A DNA stretch of 64,000 nt. It comes from Porphyrobacter sp. IPPAS B-1204. Its GTDB lineage: Bacteria; Pseudomonadota; Alphaproteobacteria; Sphingomonadales; Sphingomonadaceae. The DNA is taken from assembly GCA_003724185.1 (NCBI GenBank), contig RHGM01000001.1, positions 806,001 to 870,000 on the forward strand. Direction: 5' to 3'. Shown here piece after piece: positions 52,015 to 60,746 of this stretch (positions within the stretch are counted from its first letter, which is position 1; every line of letters starts with the position of its first letter). The position numbers were made by a program, and so were the translations under genes. Under the pieces are notes generated by a model. That model ran no database searches and was not told the origin of the DNA. It worked only from the letters and a program-made list of their open reading frames with translations.

Positions 52015-52937
52015 GCCGCAATCCTTTCCGCGATCAGTTCTCCGGTGGCCTTGGCTGCGGCGGTCATGATATCGAGATTGCCCGAATAGCTCGGCAGGTA
52101 ATCGCCCGCGCCTTCGACTTCGAGCAGGATCATGGTCTTGATCCCGTGGAACTCGCCCATGCCGGGGATCTTCAGCGGATTGTTGTCGCCGAAGCGTTCG
52201 AACTGCACCTGCTGCTTCAATCGGTACCCCGGGACATAGGCCTGCACCTTCGCGACCATCGCTTCGACCGAAGCGCGGATCGCATCCTCGTCAGCGCCTT
52301 CGGAAAGAGTGAAGACGGTATCGCGCATGATCATCGGCGGCTCGGCCGGATTGAGGATGATGATCGCCTTGCCCCGCGTTGCCCCGCCAACCGCCTCAAT
52401 CGCGCGGGCGGTGGTGCGGGTGAATTCGTCAATGTTCGCTCGCGTGCCCGGCCCCGCCGAACGCGACGAGACCGAAGCGACGATTTCGGCGTAGTGCACC
52501 TTGGCGACCTGGCTGACAGCGGCCACCATCGGGATCGTCGCCTGCCCGCCGCAGGTCACCATGTTGACATTGGGTGCGTCGAGGTGCGCGTCCATGTTGA
52601 CCGGCGGCACGGTGAAGGGGCCAATGGCAGCCGGGGTCAGATCGATCACGCGGATGCCGTCCGCCTGCAAGGCCGCGTCATGCAGCTTGTGGGCATAGGC
52701 GCTGGTCGCGTCGAAGGCGATGCGGATGTCCTTGTAGCAATCGAGCGCCTTCAGCCCCTCGATCCCCTCATGGGTGGTGGCAATGCCATGCGCGCGGGCC
52801 ATTGCCAGACCTTCGCTTGCCGGATCGATGCCGACCACCGCCGCCAGTTCCATGTTCTGCGGATACTTGATCATCTTCATCATCAGATCGGTGCCGATAT
52901 TGCCCGAGCCGATGATCGCGGCCTTCACTCGTCCCAT
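52011..52937 (-). CDS. hsaG: acetaldehyde/propanal dehydrogenase (acylating)
   Basis: 308 residues. Rossmann motif [18 protein letters not shown], then [10 protein letters not shown]-like [18 protein letters not shown], and the catalytic Cys129 in [18 protein letters not shown]-terminal [37 protein letters not shown] is the DmpF/MhpF/HsaG standard. Converts propanal (or acetaldehyde), NAD and CoA to propionyl-CoA (acetyl-CoA). Works in complex with the aldolase encoded next. Propionyl-CoA is a likely signal for the ScfR-like regulator at 13053. Confidence 0.93.
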   Translation of the reverse strand: MGRVKAAIIGSGNIGTDLMMKMIKYPQNMELAAVVGIDPASEGLAMARAHGIATTHEGIEGLKALDCYKDIRIAFDATSAYAHKLHDAALQADGIRVIDLTPAAIGPFTVPPVNMDAHLDAPNVNMVTCGGQATIPMVAAVSQVAKVHYAEIVASVSSRSAGPGTRANIDEFTRTTARAIEAVGGATRGKAIIILNPAEPPMIMRDTVFTLSEGADEDAIRASVEAMVAKVQAYVPGYRLKQQVQFERFGDNNPLKIPGMGEFHGIKTMILLEVEGAGDYLPSYSGNLDIMTAAAKATGELIAERIAA

Positions 52938-52946
52938 GTCTGTTCC

Positions 52947-53732
52947 TCAAATGAAGCGCGCGGTGCAACCGCCCACTCCATGCAATTGCATTTCGAAAAC
53001 ATCCCCCGGCACCGCCGGTTCGAGCGGCACCAGCGATCCCGACAGGATCACATCGCCTGCATCCAGCGTGACGCCATATTGTCCCAGCGTATTGGCGAGC
53101 CATGCCACCGCCTGCGCCGGGTCGCCCTGCACCGCCGCGCCGTATCCTTCGGACAAGGGCGCGCCGTTTTTGGTGACAGTGACGTGCAGGCCGGGCAGAT
53201 CATGCATGCGCGGATCTGCGCGCGTCTCGCCCAGCACGAACACGCCGCAGCTGGCATTATCGGCGACCGTATCGACGATACCGATTTTCCAGTCGGTAAT
53301 GCGACTGTCGACGATCTCGAAACACGGCGCGATCGCGGCGGTGGCGGCGATCACCTGCTCAGGCGTGACGCCCGGCCCCCGCAGCGGTTCAGCCAGAATG
53401 AAGGCGATCTCCGCTTCGGCGCGCGGCTGGATCAGGCGGCGTCCGGCGATGTCGATATCGCCCTCCACCAGCATGGCATCGGTCAGGAAGCCGAAATCGG
53501 GCTGATGCACCCCCAGCATATCCTGCACCGCCTTGCTGGTGACGCCGATCTTCTTGCCGATCACCCGCTCACCATCGGCCAATCGCCGGGCAAGAAAATC
53601 GAGGCTGATGGCATAGGCATCGTCGATGGTCAGCGTCGGATCGCGCGCAATCAGCGGCGACAGCGTTTGCCCGCTGCGCAGCGCCTGATAAAGCTGGCTG
53701 CCATGCAACACGCCAATGGTCTCGCGGCTCAC
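52947..53732 (-). CDS. hsaE: 2-hydroxyhexa-2,4-dienoate hydratase
   Basis: 261 residues from GTG at 53732, which overlaps the stop of the flavin reductase gene (GTGA); the 39 earlier ORF codons lie inside that gene. Fumarylacetoacetase-fold hydratase features: GKKIGVTSKAVQDMLGVHQPDFGFLTDAML, LIQPRAEAEIAFILAEPLRG (metal-binding Glu pair) and CFEIVDSRITDWKIGIVDTVADNASCGVFVLG. Adds water to 2-hydroxyhexa-2,4-dienoate to give 4-hydroxy-2-oxohexanoate. HsaE/MhpD/DmpE length is the same. Confidence 0.9.
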   Translation of the reverse strand: MSRETIGVLHGSQLYQALRSGQTLSPLIARDPTLTIDDAYAISLDFLARRLADGERVIGKKIGVTSKAVQDMLGVHQPDFGFLTDAMLVEGDIDIAGRRLIQPRAEAEIAFILAEPLRGPGVTPEQVIAATAAIAPCFEIVDSRITDWKIGIVDTVADNASCGVFVLGETRADPRMHDLPGLHVTVTKNGAPLSEGYGAAVQGDPAQAVAWLANTLGQYGVTLDAGDVILSGSLVPLEPAVPGDVFEMQLHGVGGCTARFI

Positions 53733-54223
53733 AGGTAACTCCCATCCTGATAGATCAGCGGAGCGACCGCATCGCTCACCCGCGCGCGGATCACCCGCGC
53801 GATGACGATGGAATGCGTGCCATAGGCCAGCATCGCATCGATAACGCATTCCAGATTTGCCTGCGCATCGGCCAGCAGCGGCAGGCCGTTGTCCGCCTCC
53901 TGCCAGTCGCCAACCTTGAAACGCTCCTCGCGCGGGGTCCCGCCGCCGAACGCCATGGACACGTCGCGGTGGTGGCGGGCTAGCAGATTGACCGAAAGCG
54001 GCGCGGTGGGAACCAGCAGGGCGTGCAGGCTGGTCATGCGGTTGACGCAGACCAGCACCGCAGGCGGATCGACTGTCAGCGAGGTAATCGAGGTCGCCGC
54101 CATGCCGACCGGGCCTTCATCACCCTTGGCCACGACAATCGAAACCGAAGCCGCCAGCCGCCGCATCGCCGCCTTGAAAATGTCGGGCAGGTCAGCCGGG
54201 ATCAGCGGATAGCCGTCAGTCAT
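53729..54223 (-). CDS. hsaB: flavin reductase component of 3-HSA monooxygenase
   Basis: 164 residues from ATG at 54223 (MTDGYPLIPADLPDIFKAAMRRLAASVSIVVAKGDEGPVGM), overlapping the hsaD stop by four bases; the ORF-track start is in hsaD. The flavin reductase motif GPVGMAATSITSLTVDPPAVLVCVNRMTSLHALL and HRDVSMAFGG are family standards. Supplies reduced FMN/FAD with NADH to the oxygenase HsaA. HsaB is usually 160-190 residues. Confidence 0.88.
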   Translation of the reverse strand: MTDGYPLIPADLPDIFKAAMRRLAASVSIVVAKGDEGPVGMAATSITSLTVDPPAVLVCVNRMTSLHALLVPTAPLSVNLLARHHRDVSMAFGGGTPREERFKVGDWQEADNGLPLLADAQANLECVIDAMLAYGTHSIVIARVIRARVSDAVAPLIYQDGSYL

Positions 54224-55047
54224 GCGCCGCAGCCCTTGAGGAAGGCGATGGCGTGGGTGTTGAATTCGGCCGCACGTTCGACCTGCACCCAATGGCCGAC
54301 CTGATTGAAGGTCATGGTCCGCGCATTGCAGCCCGCGGCAAGGAAATGGCGCGCGCCGCTTTCGGGGCAGAAATCGTCCTGCAGCCCCCACATCACCAAC
54401 ATCGGCTGAGCCAGCTCGCCAAGTCGCGGCGCAAGGTTCGGCGTGCGCATCCGCATCAGTACGTCCTTGGGTTGGGTGCGGGCGACAGCGAACCGTTCCT
54501 GCACCAGCGCATCGGGAATGCGGTCAGCGAAATCCGGGTGGACAAGGTTGCGCACCAGCCGCCGCTGTTCATCAAGGTTGAAGTCCGGGCCGCCGAAATT
54601 CGAAACCATCCGGGCAATGCCGGGCATGGTGAAGTAATGCACCTGCTCCTCGATGCAGCCCGGCGCCATCAGCACAAAGCCTTGCGCAAAGCCGGGATGA
54701 TCCAGCGCGATCTGCAAGGCGATCCCGCCGCCCAGCGAGTTGCCGACGAGGCTCGCCTGCGTCACGCCATGCGCCTGCAAGGCTTCGAACACCGTGTCAG
54801 CGAAAAGCTGCAGCGTGTAATCGATCCCTTCGGGCTTGGACGAGGCGCCATAGCCGATCAGATCGGGCAGGATCACCCGGTAACCGGCAGCAACGAATGC
54901 CTGCCAGTTGTCGCGAAAGTTCGATGCCCCCGATGCGCCCGGCCCGCTGCCGTGCAGGAACACGACCACGGGGCCGGAGCCGGCCTCCACCAGATGGATA
55001 TCGTAATCACCCGCGACTCTGTAGGTCGCCTCGCTCAGCCCCTCCAT
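54220..55047 (-). CDS. hsaD: meta-cleavage product hydrolase (DSHA hydrolase)
   Basis: 275 residues, alpha/beta-hydrolase of the BphD/HsaD group. Oxyanion HGSGPGASGASNFRDNW, nucleophile Ser104 in LVGNSLGGGIALQIAL, Asp224 in MWGLQDDFCPESG and His252 in QVGHWVQVERAAEFN. In the steroid pathway it splits the ring A cleavage product 4,9-DSHA into 2-hydroxyhexa-2,4-dienoate and the HIP/DOHNAA acid. Lies between hsaA (11 bases) and hsaB (overlap ATGA). A hydrolase of another meta-cleavage route is unlikely given the company. Confidence 0.9.
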   Translation of the reverse strand: MEGLSEATYRVAGDYDIHLVEAGSGPVVVFLHGSGPGASGASNFRDNWQAFVAAGYRVILPDLIGYGASSKPEGIDYTLQLFADTVFEALQAHGVTQASLVGNSLGGGIALQIALDHPGFAQGFVLMAPGCIEEQVHYFTMPGIARMVSNFGGPDFNLDEQRRLVRNLVHPDFADRIPDALVQERFAVARTQPKDVLMRMRTPNLAPRLGELAQPMLVMWGLQDDFCPESGARHFLAAGCNARTMTFNQVGHWVQVERAAEFNTHAIAFLKGCGA

Positions 55048-55058
55048 GCCTCGGCCCC

Positions 55059-56273
55059 TTACAGGAAGGGATTGAGCGGAGCCTCGCCCAGCATCGTGCC
55101 GATCGCATCTCCCGTGCGGTTCGCCGGATCATTGGCGACATGGGCACGGCCAGCGTGGAGATCGAGCCACGGCTGGATGATGTCGCTGGTCATGTAGATC
55201 GCGCGCCCGCCCAGCAGTTGCACGACATCATCGATCAGGCTGGCCAGCCGTCGCACCACAGTGCTTGACTGATAGGTGAAGAATGCCCGCTTCTCCATCG
55301 GGATGTCCTCACCGCGCTCGGCATAGGCCATCAGATCATCAAAGGTCAGACGCAGGGTGGTTTCCATCTCCCGCTTCTCGGCAATCGCCCGCGCCAGCGC
55401 GGCGTGCAGGATCGGATCCTGCTTGGAAGCCTTGCCGGTATTGGTCGAGATACGGTCCTGCATGATCGCCATCGCCGCATTGATCGCCGCCTGCGCCCCG
55501 CCGAATGCGGCAGTGGAAACAGAGCGGGTAAAGACCTGCGCCCAGGGCAGACGGTACAGCGGGCCGGTATTCACTTCCTGTCCGGGGTTCTGGCACAGGA
55601 ACCCATCAATCGAACGGTGGGTGCGGTAATCCGGGACGAAGGCATCGTCGACGATGATATCGTGGCTGCCCGTCCCTTGCAGGCCGAAGGTGTGCCAGGC
55701 GTTCTCGTCAATGGTGTAATCGCTGCGCGGCAACAGGAAGGTGCGCATCTCGGCAGGCGTGCCATCATCCTTGGGCGGACAGAACGCCCCGAGCAAGATC
55801 CAGCCGGAGTGGACCGACCCGGTCGAAAAGCCCCACCGGCCCGACAGGCGGAAACCACCCTCGACATGGGCGACCTTGCCGACCGGTTGATAGGTCGAAC
55901 AAACCAGCATGTCGGGATCATCGCCCCACACCTCTTGCTGGGCCTTCTCGTGGAACAGCGCCATTTCATAGGGGTGGCAGCCCAGCACGCCATACATCCA
56001 ACCGGTCGACATGCAGCCTTCTGCCAGCACCTTCTGCACTTCGAAGAAGTCGTTGGGGTGCATTTCATAGCCGCCGAAATTGGCGGGCTGAAGGATGCGG
56101 AAGAAGCCTGCCGCCTTCATCTCGGCGATGGTTTCCGCCGGGATGTTGCGCGCCCGCGTGCAGTCCTTGGCCCGTGCCTTCAGCGTCGGCACCATCGCCC
56201 GGGCGCGATCAAGCAACTCCTGCGCGCTCGGCTTCACACCCTCGATATCAATCCGCTTCACAGCAACGCCCAT
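55059..56273 (-). CDS. hsaA: 3-HSA 4-hydroxylase oxygenase component
   Basis: 404 residues with GAGGAG before ATG. Acyl-CoA-dehydrogenase-fold flavin-dependent monooxygenase: ETIAEMKAAGFFRILQPANFGGYEMHPNDFFEVQKVLAEGCMSTGWMYGVLGCH, GFRLSGRWGFSTGSVHSGWILLGA and C-terminal AIYMTSDIIQPWLDLHAGRAHVANDPANRTGDAIG are typical of HsaA/TesA2. Hydroxylates 3-HSA (the 9,10-seco phenol) at C4 to the catechol 3,4-DHSA. First gene of a minus-strand operon hsaA-hsaD-hsaB-hsaE-hsaG-hsaF-flavoprotein-SnoaL, with the operator G upstream. Confidence 0.93.
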   Translation of the reverse strand: MGVAVKRIDIEGVKPSAQELLDRARAMVPTLKARAKDCTRARNIPAETIAEMKAAGFFRILQPANFGGYEMHPNDFFEVQKVLAEGCMSTGWMYGVLGCHPYEMALFHEKAQQEVWGDDPDMLVCSTYQPVGKVAHVEGGFRLSGRWGFSTGSVHSGWILLGAFCPPKDDGTPAEMRTFLLPRSDYTIDENAWHTFGLQGTGSHDIIVDDAFVPDYRTHRSIDGFLCQNPGQEVNTGPLYRLPWAQVFTRSVSTAAFGGAQAAINAAMAIMQDRISTNTGKASKQDPILHAALARAIAEKREMETTLRLTFDDLMAYAERGEDIPMEKRAFFTYQSSTVVRRLASLIDDVVQLLGGRAIYMTSDIIQPWLDLHAGRAHVANDPANRTGDAIGTMLGEAPLNPFL

Positions 56274-56332
56274 CGACCGGCTCCTCTCTTATGGAGCTGG
56301 AGGCCTTAGCCGACTCAGCTCTCAATGTTGGT

Positions 56333-56362
56333 CTCGTAAAATTTTTTATCGTTTGATACGCA
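56333..56362. promoter_or_regulatory. island operator site G (CTCGTAA-N16-ATACGCA)
   Basis: Arms at 56333-56339 and 56356-56362 with 16 bases between; weakest of the seven (5 and 6 of 7 matches). It lies 60 bases before hsaA and 118 bases before the divergent SDR-hsaC-ipd operon, so one site may serve both ring-degradation operons. Confidence 0.55.
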
Positions 56363-56479
56363 AATCGTCAATTGAAAAGCCGTTTGGCTTCCGATAATGC
56401 GGTTTTAACAGCAGCCGCAAGCCGCGATTCAGAAAAATGACCGGGAAGATGGACAGCAAAGGGAGCTGCCGGATTGGCC

Positions 56480-57247
56480 ATGACGCCGACAATTGATCTT
56501 GCAAGACAGGTTGCTCTGGTAACCGGCGGGACCAAAGGTCTGGGCCGCGCCATTGCGCTTGCCCTTGCTGATGCCGGTGCGCAGGTGTTCGTCTGTGCGC
56601 GCAATGCCCCGGCTGAGCCGATGGCGGGGATTGTCTTTCGCGCCGCCGATGTGCGCGATCCTGATGCTGCCCGGACGCTGGTCGATGGGATCGTGGCCGA
56701 AACCGGGCGGATCGACATTCTGGTGAACAATGCCGGCGGCTCGCCTGCTGTCGCCGCAGCCGAAGCCAGCCCGCGCTTTTCCGAGGCGATCATCAGGCTC
56801 AACCTGCTCGCCCCGCTCTATCTGGCACAGGCCGCCCATCCGCACATGGTGCAGCACGGCGGCGGGAGCATCGTCAACATCGCCAGCGTTTCGGCGATCC
56901 GCCCTTCGCCCGGCACTTCCGCCTATGGCGCGGCCAAGGCGGGGCTGCTCAACCTCACGCAGAGCCTTGCGCAGGAATGGGGGCCGCAAGGCATCCGCGT
57001 CAATGCGATCATCGCCGGACTGATGGCGACCGAGACCGCCGAGGCGACCTATGGCGACGCCGCTGCGCAGGCCGCCGTCGGGCGGTCGATGCCGCTCCAG
57101 CGGATGGGCGCGGGCGAGGACATCGCGGGGGCCGTGCTGTGGCTGTGCTCGCCGCTTGCAGGCTGGGTCAGCGGGGCACGCATCAATGTCGATGGCGGCG
57201 GGGAGCGGCCATATTTTCTCGATCTTGTGAATGGAGGGCGGGCCTGA
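56480..57247 (+). CDS. short-chain dehydrogenase/reductase at head of hsaC-ipd operon
   Basis: 255 residues from ATG at 56480; a TTG at 56474 with better ribosome-site spacing (GGGAG eight bases upstream) is an alternative. SDR motifs: VALVTGGTKGLGRAIALALADAG, NNAGG, NIASVSAIRPSPGTSAYGAAKAGLLNL with Ser and Tyr-x3-Lys; the C-terminal RINVDGGGERPYFL is typical. VFVCARNAP after beta2 has Arg, hinting at NADP(H). As part of an ipd operon it may do the work of IpdF (reduction/oxidation of a C5 hydroxyl on the HIP-CoA skeleton); this is inference from position. Confidence 0.8.
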   Translation: MTPTIDLARQVALVTGGTKGLGRAIALALADAGAQVFVCARNAPAEPMAGIVFRAADVRDPDAARTLVDGIVAETGRIDILVNNAGGSPAVAAAEASPRFSEAIIRLNLLAPLYLAQAAHPHMVQHGGGSIVNIASVSAIRPSPGTSAYGAAKAGLLNLTQSLAQEWGPQGIRVNAIIAGLMATETAEATYGDAAAQAAVGRSMPLQRMGAGEDIAGAVLWLCSPLAGWVSGARINVDGGGERPYFLDLVNGGRA

Positions 57248-58176
57248 TGGCTGTGAAATCGCTGGGCTATGTCGTGATTGAAACGGCGCAGCCTGAAGAA
57301 TGGGAGCGGTTCCTGACGCAGGTCGCAGGCGTGATGCATGCGCCCGATGCGGCCGATGGCGCGGCGCTCTACCGGATCGACGACCGCCCGTTTCGGCTTC
57401 GTATCGAGCGGTCGGATCGAGAATGGTTCAAGGCTGCGGGCTATGAAGTGGCGGATGTCGCCGCGCTGGATGATCTTGCCGCACGGGTTGCCGCCGCCGG
57501 TCGTCCAATCGAGCGCTTCACGCCGGAAACGGCGGCGCTGCGCGGGGTGGAGGCCGGTTTTGTCACCAGCGACCCGGCGGGCAACGGGCTGGAATTCTAT
57601 TGCGGTGACAGCCGGACGGATGAACCCTTCGTCTCGCCGCTCGGCATTTCCCACTTCGTCACCGGCGAGATGGGCATGGGTCACGCGGTATTCTCCGCGC
57701 CGGACTTTCCCGCAACGCTCGCCTTCCACCGCGACGTGATCGGCTTTCACGAGACCGATATGCCGGCCTTCCACCTGATGGGGCCGGATGCCCCGCCGAT
57801 GCATTTCGCCTTTCTCCATGCGGATAATGGCCGCCACCACTCAATCGCTTTCGGCGAAGGCCCAGTGCTGCCTTCGGGCGCGGTGCATATCATGCTGCAA
57901 TACCCGAACCTGGTAGAGGTGGGCAAAGCCTATGACCGGATGAAGGCCATGGGCTATCCCGAAAGCGCCAGCCTTGGGCAGCATCTGAACGACGAAACCG
58001 TCGGCTTCTACGTGCAGACCCCCGGCGGCTTCGACCTCGAGATCGGTTGCGACAGTCTGGTGATCGATCCGGAGAGCTGGGAAGTGACCAAGCATATCGG
58101 CATCAGTATCTGGGGCCACGAATGGGCCTGGCAGAAGGCGATGGCCGCAGCGCAGAAGGCCGAGGCCGCCGAATGA
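57247..58176 (+). CDS. hsaC: 3,4-DHSA extradiol dioxygenase
   Basis: 309 residues from ATG at 57247, overlapping the SDR stop (TGATG); the longer ORF is an artefact. Two-domain type I extradiol dioxygenase (BphC/HsaC). Metal ligands His146 (EMGMGHAVFS), His214 (GAVHIMLQYP) and Glu265 (GGFDLEIGCDS). Acid/base set His198 (RHHSIAFGEG), His246 and Tyr255 (HLNDETVGFYVQTP). Cleaves the catechol ring A of 3,4-DHSA beside its hydroxyls to 4,9-DSHA. Unlike the actinobacterial layout, hsaC is separated from hsaA-D-B by a divergent promoter. Confidence 0.92.
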   Translation: MAVKSLGYVVIETAQPEEWERFLTQVAGVMHAPDAADGAALYRIDDRPFRLRIERSDREWFKAAGYEVADVAALDDLAARVAAAGRPIERFTPETAALRGVEAGFVTSDPAGNGLEFYCGDSRTDEPFVSPLGISHFVTGEMGMGHAVFSAPDFPATLAFHRDVIGFHETDMPAFHLMGPDAPPMHFAFLHADNGRHHSIAFGEGPVLPSGAVHIMLQYPNLVEVGKAYDRMKAMGYPESASLGQHLNDETVGFYVQTPGGFDLEIGCDSLVIDPESWEVTKHIGISIWGHEWAWQKAMAAAQKAEAAE

Positions 58177-59057
58177 GCACGCTCGACAAACGCATGTCCG
58201 CCGCCGACATCGTCAGCCGCCTCCAAAGCGGCATGACGCTCGGCATCGGCGGCTGGGGTCCTCGCCGCAAGCCGATGGCGCTGGTGCGCGAAATTTTGCG
58301 TTCCGACCTGACCGATCTCACCATCGTTTCCTATGGCGGCCCGGATGTCGGGATGCTGTGCGCAGCGGGCAAGGTGAAGAAGCTGATCTTCGCCTTCGTC
58401 TCGCTCGATGCGATTCCGCTCGAACCATGGTTCCGCAAAAGCCGTGAGGCCGGCGCTATCGAGGTGCTCGAACTCGACGAGGGCATGTTCCAGTGGGGCC
58501 TGAAAGCCGCCGCGTTCCAGCTGCCGTTCCTGCCGACGCGGGTCGGGCTCGGCACCGACCTGATCGAACTGGGCGGGCTGAAGACGGTGCAATCGCCCTA
58601 TGACGACGGTGAGGTGCTGGTCGCCATGCCCGCGCTCAATCTCGATGCGGCGCTGGTCCATGTCCAGCGCTGCGATCATCGCGGCAATGTGCAGGCCTTG
58701 GGGCCGGACACCTATTACGATGAATGGTTCGCCAAAGCGGCGAAGGAGTGCTTCGTATCCTGCGAGGAACTCGTCCCCGCGATGGAGGACGCTTATCCCC
58801 AAGACGCCCGAGCCAACCTGTTCGAACGCTGCTTCGTCACCGGCGTGACCGAAGCGAAAGGCGGCGCGCATCCGACCTCGCTGCCGCCCGACTATGGCTG
58901 GGACATGGGCTGGTTCAAGCGTTACGCCGCTGCCGCGAAAGACCCGGGTGACTGGGCAGCGGTGGCCGGGCAATTCGTCGGCGCGAGCGAGGCGGAATAC
59001 CTCGCTTCGGTCGGCGGTATGGAGGCGGTCGGGGCGCTCCCCCTGCCGGTGTTCTGA
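58173..59057 (+). CDS. ipdA: HIP-pathway ring-cleaving CoA hydrolase, subunit A
   Basis: 294 residues from ATG at 58173, overlapping the hsaC stop. Class I CoA-transferase fold: IVSRLQSGMTLGIGGWGPRRKPMALVREILRSDLTDLTIVSYGGPDVGMLCAAGKVKKLIF. IpdA and IpdB form a heterotetramer that opens the last steroid ring (ring C) of COCHEA-CoA hydrolytically rather than transferring CoA. Followed immediately by ipdB (one-base overlap). The member length (about 290) is normal. Confidence 0.92.
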   Translation: MSTLDKRMSAADIVSRLQSGMTLGIGGWGPRRKPMALVREILRSDLTDLTIVSYGGPDVGMLCAAGKVKKLIFAFVSLDAIPLEPWFRKSREAGAIEVLELDEGMFQWGLKAAAFQLPFLPTRVGLGTDLIELGGLKTVQSPYDDGEVLVAMPALNLDAALVHVQRCDHRGNVQALGPDTYYDEWFAKAAKECFVSCEELVPAMEDAYPQDARANLFERCFVTGVTEAKGGAHPTSLPPDYGWDMGWFKRYAAAAKDPGDWAAVAGQFVGASEAEYLASVGGMEAVGALPLPVF

Positions 59058-59845
59058 TGGCAAGCCTTGCAGAATTGTGCATCGTGGCGGTGGCGGAAGC
59101 CTTCCGCACGGACCGCGAGTTGATCGGCACGGGCATCGGCCCGGTCCCCCGGCTTGGCGTTGGCCTTGCCAAGCTGACCCATTCGCCCGGCCTGATGATG
59201 ACCGACGGCGAGGCCTTTCTGGTCGAACAGCCCGTCCCAATCGGGCCGCGCGGCTATGATGATCGCAAGCCCGCAGGCTATCTGCCGTTCAGCCGTTTCT
59301 TTGACAGCGCGGTGTGGACCGGGCGGCGGCACGCGATGGTCACGCCGACGCAGGTCGACCGTTTCGGCCAGACCAACCTTTCGGCACTCGGAGGCACCCA
59401 TGCCCAACCGAAAACCCAGATGCTGGGCGCACGCGGCTTTCCGGGCAACGGCATCTACCACGCCAATTCGATGTTCATCCCGGTGCATTCCGCGCGTGTG
59501 TTCGTGGCGGGCGAGGTCGATCGCATCTCCTCGCCGGGCTACAATCCGGCGCGGCGGATCGCGGGTGGCAATTATTCCGCCATCGACTTGAAGCGTATCG
59601 TCACCAACCTGTGCGTGATGGATTTCGGCGGGCCGGACCATGCGGTGCGCGTCGTAACGCTGCATCCAGGTGTGACCTTCGCCGAAGTGCAGGCCGCGAC
59701 CGGCTTTGACCTGATCGACGCCGTGGCGGGCGAAACCCCGCTGCCGACCGCCGAACAGCTCGGCATCATCGAGAAGCTGGACCCGCACGGCATCCGCCAC
59801 AGCGTGCTGGCCGATAACCCGCCTGCCCAAAGGAGCGCATCATGA
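59057..59845 (+). CDS. ipdB: HIP-pathway ring-cleaving CoA hydrolase, subunit B
   Basis: 262 residues, ATG overlapping the ipdA stop (TGATG). CoA-transferase beta-like fold: AELCIVAVAEAFRTDRELIGTGIGPVPRLGVGLAKLTHSPGLMMTDGEAFLV, VTPTQVDRFGQTNLSALGG and RRIAGGNYSAIDLKRIVTNLCVMDFGGPDHAVRVVTLHPGVT. The usual catalytic Glu of CoA-transferases (EN/SGxxG) is not evident, as expected for the hydrolase IpdB. Partner of IpdA in ring C opening. Its end overlaps the next gene by four bases (ATGA). Confidence 0.92.
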   Translation: MASLAELCIVAVAEAFRTDRELIGTGIGPVPRLGVGLAKLTHSPGLMMTDGEAFLVEQPVPIGPRGYDDRKPAGYLPFSRFFDSAVWTGRRHAMVTPTQVDRFGQTNLSALGGTHAQPKTQMLGARGFPGNGIYHANSMFIPVHSARVFVAGEVDRISSPGYNPARRIAGGNYSAIDLKRIVTNLCVMDFGGPDHAVRVVTLHPGVTFAEVQAATGFDLIDAVAGETPLPTAEQLGIIEKLDPHGIRHSVLADNPPAQRSAS

Positions 59846-60744
59846 GCGACGCCATCGTTCCCAAGGTTGATCAGCCCCCGGTCTACGAAACCGACGAGCC
59901 GGTGCTCTACGCCGCCGCCGACGGCATCGCGCGGATGACACTTAACCGGCCGCAGTTCCACAACGTCCAGAACAGCCAGATGACCTATGCGCTCGACGAT
60001 GCGTTCAAGCGCGCCGTCGATGATGACGATGTGAAGGTGATCATCCTCAAGTCCGATGCCAAGCACTTCACCGCCGGCCACGACATCGGCAGTCCGGGGC
60101 GCGATTTCCATTCCAGTTTTGACCGCCGGCTGATGTGGTACGATCACTCGAACAAGGGCGGCGCGGAAAAGGCCTATATCCGCGAGCAGGAAGTCTATCT
60201 CGGCATGTGCAAGCGCTGGCGTGCCCTGCCCAAGCCGACGGTTGCGCAAGTGCACGGTGCCTGCATCGCAGGCGGGCTGATGCTGGCCTGGGTGTGCGAC
60301 CTGATCATCGCCAGCGACGATGCCTTTTTTCAGGACCCGGTGCTCCAGATGGGCTTTCCGGGGGTCGAATACTTCGCCCACGCCCATGAATTGAACCCGC
60401 GCATCGCCAAGGAATTCCTGTTCCTCGGTGAACGCATGAGCGCCGAGCGGGCATACCAGATGGGCATGGTCAACCGCGTCGTGCCACGCGCCGATCTGGA
60501 GGCCGAAGTCGCCCGCGTTGCCGCCCGCATCGCCGAACAGCCGCGGCTTGCGCTGCAACTCGCCAAGCAGGCGGTCAACCACATGGAGACCCTCGCAGGC
60601 AAGGAAGCCGGGATCGACGCGAGCTTTGGTTATCACCACTTCGCCCACGCCAACAACCAGCTGGTATCCGGAGATTACATCGCAGGTTTCAGCGGCAAGT
60701 CGATGGCGGAAAAGAACAAAGAGCGCGAGGCTGGCAAGGGCTGA
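59842..60744 (+). CDS. enoyl-CoA hydratase/isomerase family protein (300 residues)
   Basis: 300 residues, longer than usual crotonases (about 260) through an N-terminal extension and an insert near DFHSSFDRRLMWYDHSNKGGAEKAYIREQ. Motifs: GIARMTLNRPQFHNVQNSQM, DAKHFTAGHDIGSP (oxyanion loop), PTVAQVHGACIAGGLMLAWVCDLIIAS and FQDPVLQMGFPGVEYFAHAHELNPRIAKEFLFLGERMSAERA. Resembles the EchA13-like branch. Located between ipdB and ipdC, so it acts on a C/D-ring CoA intermediate; its exact step is unassigned, since EchA20 is separately present at 61835. Confidence 0.82.
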   Translation: MSDAIVPKVDQPPVYETDEPVLYAAADGIARMTLNRPQFHNVQNSQMTYALDDAFKRAVDDDDVKVIILKSDAKHFTAGHDIGSPGRDFHSSFDRRLMWYDHSNKGGAEKAYIREQEVYLGMCKRWRALPKPTVAQVHGACIAGGLMLAWVCDLIIASDDAFFQDPVLQMGFPGVEYFAHAHELNPRIAKEFLFLGERMSAERAYQMGMVNRVVPRADLEAEVARVAARIAEQPRLALQLAKQAVNHMETLAGKEAGIDASFGYHHFAHANNQLVSGDYIAGFSGKSMAEKNKEREAGKG

Positions 60745-60746
60745 TT

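Noticed and set aside
52146-53738. 530-residue plus-strand ORF
   Set aside because: Antisense to hsaG and hsaE.
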